Shown here: in pieces, positions 1 to 5,387 of the stretch
Numbering within the stretch: the first letter of the stretch is position 1
Layout of the letters: each line of letters opens with the position of its first letter
Assembly (NCBI GenBank): GCA_041164825.1
Contig: JBEAOO010000019.1
Span: 1 to 27,524, forward strand
Source of the DNA: JBEAOO01 sp041164825
GTDB taxonomy: Bacteria; Pseudomonadota; Gammaproteobacteria; Burkholderiales; Burkholderiaceae_C
Length of the DNA stretch: 27,524 nt
Direction of reading: 5' to 3'
The notes under the pieces: model-generated
The model's database searches: none
Told to the model about the DNA's origin: nothing
Seen by the model: the letters and a program-made list of their open reading frames with translations, nothing else
Program-made: the position numbers and the translations under genes

Positions 1-129
1 CGCGGTCGGAGTGCACCACCAGACATCGCCGACTACATCGTCAATTTCTACAACGCCGTGCGACTGCATTCGACGCTGGGCTACCAGTCCCCTTGCCAGT
101 ACGAGCAACAGCACGCAGCAGCCCACTGA
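1..129 (+). CDS. IS3-family transposase OrfB, C-terminal fragment (cut by window edge)
   Basis: The reading frame is open from base 1 and stops with TGA at 127-129, giving 42 residues. The visible stretch has the YN-x2-R-x-H-x2-LGY-x-SP-x2-YE pattern that closes the DDE integrase core of IS3-family OrfB transposases. The catalytic D, D and E lie at or beyond the left edge, so I cannot say whether the gene is intact. It is followed within 50 bp by a candidate terminal inverted repeat, the usual layout at the right end of an IS3 element. The IS3 family assignment is firm on this pattern; the subgroup is not determinable. Confidence 0.8.
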   Translation, partial: RGRSAPPDIADYIVNFYNAVRLHSTLGYQSPCQYEQQHAAAH

Positions 130-150
130 ATTTCAAATCCGCCTTATCGG

Positions 151-177
151 CGTGTCCGAAAAGACTTGACCACGACA
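151..177 (+). mobile_element. Candidate right terminus of the IS3-family element
   Basis: After the transposase stop there is a short non-coding stretch reading GTGTCCGAAAAGACTTGACC and ending in ACGACA, i.e. in the terminal CA expected of IS3-family ends (5'-TG...CA-3'). The distance of about 48 bp from the OrfB stop fits this family. The left end and any target-site duplication lie outside the window, so the exact boundary is inferred. Confidence 0.5.
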
Positions 178-189
178 CTCTTCGCGCGG

Positions 190-234
190 GCAACCTTCGA
201 ATGAGCAATCTTCGAACGAGAGATCTCCGAACGA
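190..234. repeat. Three imperfect 15-bp tandem repeats
   Basis: Three consecutive units are visible: GCAACCTTCGAATGA (190-204), GCAATCTTCGAACGA (205-219) and GAGATCTCCGAACGA (220-234). On the plus strand they translate to a five-residue periodicity of the (N/D)LR(T/M)-x type, reminiscent of pentapeptide repeats, within a frame that stops at 332. No intact gene surrounds them. The rest of 178-390 shows no gene that I can support. Confidence 0.6.
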
Positions 235-382
235 GAAGCAGCTTCAATCCAAGCGAGGCAACACGGGCCGATGTTGAAAGATCCGAGCGTCGCGACCGCC
301 AAGAGCTTGTGCGTTTGAGCGCAAGCCTGTGAGAGCCAGCTCATTGCCTGTGCGCACCCCGGAGCCACAGACCAACCGCAAG

Positions 383-421
383 ACGAAAAAAAGCCGCAAG
401 ACGCTGAGCGTGTTGCGGCTT
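383..421 (-). terminator. Rho-independent terminator, probably of ffs
   Basis: A 9-bp perfect stem AAGCCGCAA / TTGCGGCTT (391-399 with 413-421) encloses a smaller ACGCT/GCGT hairpin. On the minus strand it is followed by a run of seven T. It lies about 45 nt downstream of the SRP RNA 3' end on the same strand. A second imperfect hairpin (431-454) sits between the two and may act in 3' end processing. Confidence 0.8.
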
Positions 422-466
422 CTTCGCGAGGGCTTTGTGCCTGATGCACAAGCCTGAAATGAGGGT

Positions 467-560
467 GACGAGCCTGACCCCGGCACTGGTCACAGCGGTT
501 GGGGCTGCTTCGTTCCCGACCTGACCCGGTTGGCCGCGCTTCCATGCGGGGAGGCCCGTC
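467..560 (-). ncRNA. ffs: 4.5S signal recognition particle RNA (small bacterial type)
   Basis: Read on the minus strand, this stretch holds the conserved SRP domain IV: GGTCAGGTCG, a GGAA tetraloop (513-516) and CGAAGCAGCC, closely matching the Ffh-binding hairpin of Escherichia coli 4.5S RNA. The two ends pair perfectly over nine bases (GACGGGCCT with AGGCTCGTC, including one G-U), followed by CCCC/GGGG, giving the expected rod of about 94 nt. The RNA binds Ffh and directs nascent inner-membrane proteins to FtsY. A TACAAT box lies 7 nt before the inferred 5' end and a terminator lies downstream, so it is an independent transcription unit. Ends are set by pairing and may be off by a few bases. 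Confidence 0.92.
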
Positions 561-567
561 GAGCGAG

Positions 568-573
568 ATTGTA
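568..573 (-). promoter_or_regulatory. -10 element of ffs
   Basis: TACAAT on the minus strand (573 to 568) places the start of transcription at about 560, the base where SRP RNA end pairing begins. No convincing -35 at 17 bp is seen; a TTGCCC lies further upstream at a 21-bp spacing. Confidence 0.65.
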
Positions 574-596
574 GGCGAGGGCGGGAGGCCCGCCGG

Positions 597-625
597 GCAA
601 AGCGGCGCAAAAAGCCCCGCTTTGC
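597..625. other. GC-rich inverted repeat between the PurM-like gene and ffs
   Basis: GCAAAGCGG (597-605) and CCGCTTTGC (617-625) form a perfect 9-bp stem 32 bp after the stop of the PurM-like gene. It could end that transcript, although no T-run follows on the minus strand. Confidence 0.45.
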
Positions 626-657
626 TCAGGCCGCTTGGCTGGCGGCCTCGGTTTCAC

Positions 658-1782
658 TCAACGCAATTGCAGCGCGTCGTCGCCAAACTCGATGCCCAGC
701 GGCTCGATCACGAGGCGCTTGGGGCCGGCTTCGACGGCGCCGGCCACCCAGGCGGGAACGCCCAGGTCGCGGGCGATCTGCGCGGTGCGCTCGGCGTCTT
801 CAGCGGCCACGAACAGCGCAAAACCTGCACCCATGTTGAGCGTGCTGTAGGCCTCGCGGTCGTCTTGTTTGGCGTGCTCTTGCATGAACTTGAGCACCGG
901 CGTGACCGGGGGGACGGTGTGGATGCGGTAGGTGTGGGTGGCTGGGTGGCGCAGCAGCTTGCGCCAGCCGTGGCCGGTGATGTTGGCGCTGTAGCGCGGC
1001 GTGATGCCAGCCTTCCACAGTGCTTCGGTGACAGGCGAATACAGCACCGTGGGGGCCAGCAGCGCGTCGCCGTACGTGAGGCCGGGCTCGACTTCCGTGA
1101 GGTAACCCTGCGGCAGGCGCTCCACCAGCTTGCGGGCCAGGCTCAGGCCGTTGGCGTGGATGCCGCTGGAGGCCAGCAGCACGATGGCGTCGCCGGGCGC
1201 CAGTTTGTCGCCCACCGAGAGGCGCTCTTTGGGGTTGATCAGGCCGGTGCACGATGCGGCCAAGTCGATGCGGCCTTCGGCCACGATGCCGGCCAGCGCT
1301 GGCGTTTCGCCGCCGCCCCAGGCCACTTGGCAGGTGTCGCAGGCGCGCTTCCAGCCGTCGACCAGGGCCTTGGCGCGTTGTGCGTCGCCGAACCAGTCGG
1401 AACCACCCGCGGCCCAGTAGGCCTGCACCACCAGCGGCGTGGCGCCGACGGTGATCAGGTCGTTGATGGCCATGGCGATGGTGTCTTGGGCAATGCTGTC
1501 GTAGTAGCTCTTGCCGGTGAGCTCGCGCATTTCATCGGCCACCAGGGCCTTGGAGCCCAGGCACTCGACGATGCTGGCCATGTAGAACGGGCCCACATCG
1601 ACCACGTAGGCCGATTCGCCGCGCGAGGCGGTGACTTCGCTGAAGCCATGCACGGCCAGGTGCGCGCCGGTGGCGGCGGCGGCGCGTTGCGCGGCCACCT
1701 TGAGCGGATCGATCAGGTCGTAGTTGACGCCGGCCTGTTCGTAGCTGAGCGTGTCGGGGTTCGAGGGGGTGTGGGCAGACAT
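658..1782 (-). CDS. PurM-like AIR synthase family protein (non-canonical phosphoribosylformylglycinamidine cyclo-ligase homologue)
   Basis: This 374-residue protein has the fold pattern of the PurM/SelD/HypE ATP-binding superfamily: an N-terminal LSYEQAGVNYDLIDPLK segment like the PurM start, AMAINDLITVGATPL where PurM has the conserved (C/V)NDL-x2-QGAEPL, a GGGETP motif and a GSSGIHANG-type stretch (here ASSGIHANGLSLARK). The canonical PurM GTDGVGTKL motif is absent; the equivalent stretch reads VVDVGPFYMASIVECLG. Canonical PurM catalyses the fifth step of purine synthesis (FGAM + ATP to AIR). This divergent paralogue type is usually given the same name, but its activity is not shown by the sequence. 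I chose the ATG at 1782 because the first family-like residues follow it; the in-frame extension further upstream would run through dnaX and its promoter. It is divergent from dnaX. Confidence 0.8.
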   Translation of the reverse strand: MSAHTPSNPDTLSYEQAGVNYDLIDPLKVAAQRAAAATGAHLAVHGFSEVTASRGESAYVVDVGPFYMASIVECLGSKALVADEMRELTGKSYYDSIAQDTIAMAINDLITVGATPLVVQAYWAAGGSDWFGDAQRAKALVDGWKRACDTCQVAWGGGETPALAGIVAEGRIDLAASCTGLINPKERLSVGDKLAPGDAIVLLASSGIHANGLSLARKLVERLPQGYLTEVEPGLTYGDALLAPTVLYSPVTEALWKAGITPRYSANITGHGWRKLLRHPATHTYRIHTVPPVTPVLKFMQEHAKQDDREAYSTLNMGAGFALFVAAEDAERTAQIARDLGVPAWVAGAVEAGPKRLVIEPLGIEFGDDALQLR

Positions 1783-1818
1783 GGGCAGGGCAGGCAGCGC
1801 GCGTGAAGCAAAACGCGA

Positions 1819-1824
1819 ATTATC
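1819..1824 (-). promoter_or_regulatory. Candidate -10 box of the PurM-like gene
   Basis: GATAAT on the minus strand (1824 to 1819), about 37 nt before the ATG. No good -35 at the standard spacing, so this is tentative. Confidence 0.4.
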
Positions 1825-1875
1825 GGGCACCGGGCGGGGCCGTGGCCGCATTCGCTGTACAGCGCCCTCAACTCG

Positions 1876-1904
1876 TTGGGGGGGCACCCCTCGGCCCGTA
1901 GAAT
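1876..1904 (+). promoter_or_regulatory. Candidate dnaX promoter close to the start codon
   Basis: TAGAAT at 1899-1904 is preceded at exactly 17 bp by TTGGGG (1876-1881). Transcription would begin near 1911-1912, only one or two bases before the dnaX ATG at 1913, and no Shine-Dalgarno sequence is present. If used, it would give a leaderless message. Confidence 0.45.
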
Positions 1905-1912
1905 CTGGCCCC

Positions 1913-4165
1913 ATGAGCAGCACCCTCGTCCTGGCCCGCAAATACCGTCCGCGCGACTTCCACGCCCTGGTGGGGCAGGAGCACGTGGTACAGGCGCTGG
2001 CCAATGCCTTGACGCGCGGCCGGCTGCACCACGCCTACTTGTTCACCGGCACGCGCGGTGTGGGCAAGACCACGGTCTCGCGCATCTTGGCCAAGTCGCT
2101 CAATTGCACCGGGCCCGATGGCACGGGCGGCATCACCGCCCAACCCTGCGGCGTGTGCGACGCCTGTCGCGACATCGACAGCGGCCGCTTTGTGGACTAC
2201 GTAGAGCTGGATGCGGCGTCGAACCGCGGTGTCGAAGAGATCTCGCAGTTGCTCGACCAGGCGGTCTACAAGCCGGTGATGGGCCGCTACAAGGTCTACA
2301 TGATCGACGAAGTGCACATGCTCTCCAACCATGCCTTCAACGCCATGTTGAAGACGCTGGAGGAGCCGCCGGATTATTTGAAATTCGTGCTCGCCACCAC
2401 CGACCCGCAGAAGGTGCCGCCCACGGTGCTGTCGCGCTGTTTGCAGTTCAACCTGCGACCGATGGCGCCGCTGACGGTGCAAGAGCACCTGAGCACGGTG
2501 CTGCAGGCCGAGGGCATCGAGGCCGAGGTGGGCGCGCTGCGCTTGTTGTCGCGCGCGGCGCGCGGCTCGATGCGCGATGCGCTGTCGCTCACCGACCAGG
2601 CCATTGCCTTTGGCGCCGGCGCCTTGGCAGAAGCCGGCGTGCGCCAGATGCTGGGTGCGGTCGACCGCAGCCATGCGATGCGCTTGATTGCGGCCTTGGC
2701 GCGGGGTGAGGGCGCGGGCCTGGTGAGCGGCGTGGATGGTTTGCGTGCGCTGGGCTTGTCGGCCTCGGGTGCGCTCGAAGAAATTGCCGCCTTGCTGCAG
2801 CAGGTGGCGGTGGCGCAAGCCGTGCCCGAGGCCGCCGACCCGGCCGACCCCGACACCCCCGCCGTGCTGAAGCTGGCCACCATGCTGGCCGCTGACGAAA
2901 CCCAATTGCTCTACAGCATCGTGCTCCACGGCCGCGCTGAACTGGGGCTCGCGCCGGATGAATACAGCGCGCTGCTGATGGTGCTGTTGAGGGGACTCGC
3001 TTTTTTTCGCCCGGCGGGCTCAGCCCGCGCTGAACCGCTAGACGCAGGCGGCGCCACGGCGGCGAGCCCTGTGCGGGTGGCTGCGGCCATTGCCGCAGCG
3101 GGTGGCGGTCCTGCCGTTGCAGCGCCGCTGTACGCCGCCGACACGGGTCGCGCGGCATCGGCCTTGCTGGCTCGGGAGCCGGATGTGGATCGCTTGGTGG
3201 TCAAGGCGCCGGTGCCGGTGGTTGCCAGTTTTGTGCCTGTCACTGCAGCCGCGACTGCACCTGCGGCGGTCCCCGCTGCGGCACCCGCCACAGCCACCAT
3301 CGTGGCACCCGTCAAAGCCGTTGCTGCTTCTGCTGCCGCTGCTGCGGTTGACGTTGCCGCGCCCGCGGCCTCTCCCAGTGTGGCCGCTCCGGTCGCACCG
3401 CTGGCGGCACGTGCCGCGGCCGGCGCACCGTCTCTGGCGCCGGTGGCCGCGTCATCCTCGCCGCGGCCCGCACCCCGGGCGGCTGCGCCGGCGGCCGGTG
3501 ATGAGCCGCCGCCGTGGCTCGACGTGCCCGCTGCGGATGACGATGTGCCGTGGTCGGCGGAAGAGCCCACAGGCAGCGTTGATTGGGACGACGTGCCCGC
3601 GCCGGGCCGCGCCGCGGCCAGCCCGCGCCAGGACCGCCAAGCGCCACCAGCCAGCGTCCGGCAGATCGAGGCGGGCGACCCGCGCGACGACGATGGCGGC
3701 CGAGACGAGCCCGCGCGCGACACGCCGGCCACGCCCGCCGACACTCGGCCTGTTCTGCAACCCACCGCCTTGGGCGAACGCTGGGACGGCGTGGTGCAGC
3801 AGATGATGGCCGCGGGCACGATCTCGGCCCTGGTGCGCGAGTTGGCCGTGCAAGGCCAATGCGTGGCGATTGACGAAGGCGCCAAGCCACCCGTCTGGCG
3901 CTTGGTGGTCGAACGCGACATGCTGCGCGCGGCCGTGCACGCCGACAAGCTGCAAACCGCGCTGCGCGCCTTGCTCGATCAGCCCGTGGTGCTCGACCTG
4001 CTGCCCGGCGTGGCCACAGACACGCCCGCGCTGCGTGCCACCGCCGAGCGCGACCGCCGCCAGCGCGCCGCTGAAGAGACCATCCACAACGACCCGCTGG
4101 TGAAGGCGCTGCTGGCGCAGTTCAGCAGCGCGCGCGTCGTGCCGGGGTCCATCCACGCCGTTTGA
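1913..4165 (+). CDS. dnaX: DNA polymerase III subunits tau (full length) and gamma (by frameshift)
   Basis: This is the clamp-loader ATPase, 750 aa. The N-terminal AAA+ module has Walker A GTRGVGKTT (46-54), a zinc site of four cysteines (65, 79, 82, 85), Walker B with DEVH (132-135) and the SRC arginine-finger motif (174-176). The collar domain follows to about residue 360. A long Ala/Pro/Val-rich linker covers roughly 370-600, and the C-terminal polymerase-binding region follows. Tau couples two replicative polymerases and DnaB helicase; gamma lacks the C-terminal domains. At codons 363-365 the message carries a slippery T7 run with a downstream hairpin (see separate entry). The start at 1913 is chosen because STLVLARKYRPRDF is the conserved N-terminus; the in-frame stretch upstream is promoter sequence. 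It is followed by ybaB and recR, a very common bacterial order. Confidence 0.97.
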   Translation: MSSTLVLARKYRPRDFHALVGQEHVVQALANALTRGRLHHAYLFTGTRGVGKTTVSRILAKSLNCTGPDGTGGITAQPCGVCDACRDIDSGRFVDYVELDAASNRGVEEISQLLDQAVYKPVMGRYKVYMIDEVHMLSNHAFNAMLKTLEEPPDYLKFVLATTDPQKVPPTVLSRCLQFNLRPMAPLTVQEHLSTVLQAEGIEAEVGALRLLSRAARGSMRDALSLTDQAIAFGAGALAEAGVRQMLGAVDRSHAMRLIAALARGEGAGLVSGVDGLRALGLSASGALEEIAALLQQVAVAQAVPEAADPADPDTPAVLKLATMLAADETQLLYSIVLHGRAELGLAPDEYSALLMVLLRGLAFFRPAGSARAEPLDAGGATAASPVRVAAAIAAAGGGPAVAAPLYAADTGRAASALLAREPDVDRLVVKAPVPVVASFVPVTAAATAPAAVPAAAPATATIVAPVKAVAASAAAAAVDVAAPAASPSVAAPVAPLAARAAAGAPSLAPVAASSSPRPAPRAAAPAAGDEPPPWLDVPAADDDVPWSAEEPTGSVDWDDVPAPGRAAASPRQDRQAPPASVRQIEAGDPRDDDGGRDEPARDTPATPADTRPVLQPTALGERWDGVVQQMMAAGTISALVRELAVQGQCVAIDEGAKPPVWRLVVERDMLRAAVHADKLQTALRALLDQPVVLDLLPGVATDTPALRATAERDRRQRAAEETIHNDPLVKALLAQFSSARVVPGSIHAV
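2989..3033 (+). promoter_or_regulatory. Programmed -1 frameshift signal in dnaX (predicted gamma subunit)
   Basis: Seven T (3001-3007) are phased T TTT TTT relative to the dnaX frame, an X XXY YYZ slippery heptamer. An SD-like GAGGGG lies upstream (2989-2994). A hairpin GCGGGC-TCA-GCCCGC (3014-3028) starts 6 nt downstream. After a -1 slip, reading resumes at 3007, adds eight residues (S P G G L S P R) and ends at TGA 3031-3033, giving a 373-aa product with the ATPase and collar domains only. The three-part layout matches the known Escherichia coli dnaX signal, with U instead of A in the slip site. Transcriptional slippage on T7 is an alternative mechanism. Confidence 0.8.
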
Positions 4166-4172
4166 TGTTTCG

Positions 4173-4195
4173 GCGGCCGGGCACGCCCGGGCCGC
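4173..4195. other. Strong GC hairpin between dnaX and ybaB
   Basis: GCGGCCGGGC (4173-4182) pairs with GCCCGGGCCGC (4185-4195) with one bulged base and a 2-nt gap. No T-run follows, so it is more likely an RNA-stability or processing element, or a weak terminator, than a full intrinsic terminator. Confidence 0.4.
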
Positions 4196-4244
4196 TTCCT
4201 CGCCCCACACCGATCACCCACCTACACACACAGGAGCTTTCGCC

Positions 4245-4571
4245 ATGATGAAGGGTCAACTCGCCGGTCTGATGAAACAGGCCCAGGCCATGCAAGACAA
4301 GATGAAAAAGGCGCAGGACGAGCTCGCGCTCGTCGACGTCGAAGGCCAATCGGGCTCGGGCTTGGTGAAGGTCACGATGACCTGCAAGCACGAGGTCAAG
4401 CGCATCGCCATCGACCCCAGCCTGCTTGCCGATGACAAAGACATGCTCGAAGACCTGGTGGCCGCGGCCTTCAACGACGCGGTGCGCCGCGCCGAAGCCG
4501 TGAGCCAGGAGCGCATGGGCGCGCTGACCGCCGGCATGCCGCTGCCCCCGGGCATGAAGTTCCCGTTCTGA
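4245..4571 (+). CDS. ybaB: YbaB/EbfC family nucleoid-associated DNA-binding protein
   Basis: The 108-aa product is the usual size for this family. It begins with a Met/Gln/Lys-rich amphipathic helix (QLAGLMKQAQAMQDKMKKAQ), then the conserved VEGQSGSGLVKVTMTCKHEV strand region, and ends in the PPGMKFPF-type tail. YbaB homologues form dimers that bind DNA non-specifically and are nearly always found between dnaX and recR, as here. An AGGAG lies 8 nt before the ATG at 4245; a second ATG follows at once (4248), so the start may be one codon later. A role in recombination repair is suggested only by context. Confidence 0.95.
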   Translation: MMKGQLAGLMKQAQAMQDKMKKAQDELALVDVEGQSGSGLVKVTMTCKHEVKRIAIDPSLLADDKDMLEDLVAAAFNDAVRRAEAVSQERMGALTAGMPLPPGMKFPF

Positions 4572-4644
4572 TCGCCGCAGCGCGCGAGATGCCAGCCTTG
4601 CCGTGTCGCACTGCCTGTGAGCGCCTGCCTCGGCGCGATCCGGC

Positions 4645-5241
4645 ATGAGCGCGATCGGCGAATCGGCCATCGATGGGCTGATTGAAGCGCTGCGCCGCCT
4701 GCCCGGCGTGGGCGCCAAGTCGGCCCAACGCATGGCGTTTCATTTGCTGCAGCACGACCGCGAAGGCGCGCACCGCCTGGCCGCGGCCTTGCACACCGCC
4801 GCCAGCGAGGTGCACCACTGCGAGCGCTGCCACACCTTCACCGAGGCGGCGGTGTGCCGCACCTGCCTGGATGCCACGCGCGATGCGCGGCAACTCTGCG
4901 TGGTGGAGACGCCGGCCGACCAGGCGGCGCTCGAGCGCACTGGCATCTACAAAGGCCTGTACTTCGTGCTGATGGGCCGGTTGAGCCCGCTCGACGGTCT
5001 GGGTGTGCATGACATTGGCATGGTGCCGCTGATCGAGCGCGCCAGCGACGGCACGGTGGATGAGGTCATCATCGCCACCAATTTCACCGCCGAAGGCGAG
5101 GCCACGGCGCATGTGCTGGCCGAGCTGCTGCGCACGCGTGGCATCAAGGTGACGCGCCTGGCGCGCGGTGTGCCGGTGGGCTCGGAATTGGAATACGTGG
5201 ACCTGGGCACCATTGCGCACGCGCTGTTTGACCGGCGCTGA
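4645..5241 (+). CDS. recR: Recombination mediator protein RecR
   Basis: The 198-aa product is typical in length. It has the N-terminal helix-hairpin-helix (LRRLPGVGAKSAQRMAF, about 16-32), a four-cysteine zinc finger (C59, C62, C71, C74) and a Toprim domain starting at LCVVETPAD (about 84-92) and including GLYFVLMGRLSPLDGLG. RecR works with RecO and RecF to load RecA onto SSB-coated single-stranded gaps. No clear Shine-Dalgarno precedes the ATG, and the gap from ybaB is 73 bp, so it is probably co-transcribed with dnaX and ybaB. A bidirectional terminator follows. Confidence 0.97.
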   Translation: MSAIGESAIDGLIEALRRLPGVGAKSAQRMAFHLLQHDREGAHRLAAALHTAASEVHHCERCHTFTEAAVCRTCLDATRDARQLCVVETPADQAALERTGIYKGLYFVLMGRLSPLDGLGVHDIGMVPLIERASDGTVDEVIIATNFTAEGEATAHVLAELLRTRGIKVTRLARGVPVGSELEYVDLGTIAHALFDRR

Positions 5242-5272
5242 GCGCAGCTTCGCGATCCCGTCGCACCGCCAA

Positions 5273-5311
5273 AAAACAGCCCGTGTCACCATCAGGTGCA
5301 CGGGCTGTTTG
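5273..5311. terminator. Bidirectional terminator between convergent recR and mltD
   Basis: AAACAGCCCGTG (5274-5285) pairs perfectly with CACGGGCTGTTT (5299-5310), and an inner CACC/GGTG extends the stem. A-rich and T-rich flanks serve both strands. Confidence 0.88.
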
Positions 5312-5387
5312 TTGTGCGGCTGACGCCTGAACGGCCTGCGTCAGGTGGATCGGCAGGCTCGGGCTGCGTGTTGCAGCCGGAGCCGGT

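Noticed and set aside
658..1782. Calling this gene canonical purM
   Set aside because: The GTDGVGTKL motif is missing and replaced by a different conserved-looking segment, so only superfamily membership is claimed.
499..1806. Long plus-strand open frame (435 codons) opposite the PurM-like gene
   Set aside because: Composition is typical of the antisense of a GC-rich gene (His, Gly, Arg, Ala-rich), no family motif is visible, and the minus-strand protein has clear homology features.
2989..3033. Treating the T7 run as a sequencing or assembly indel
   Set aside because: The zero frame continues through the linker to a normal tau C-terminus, and the short -1 frame ends quickly, which fits programmed frameshifting rather than an error.
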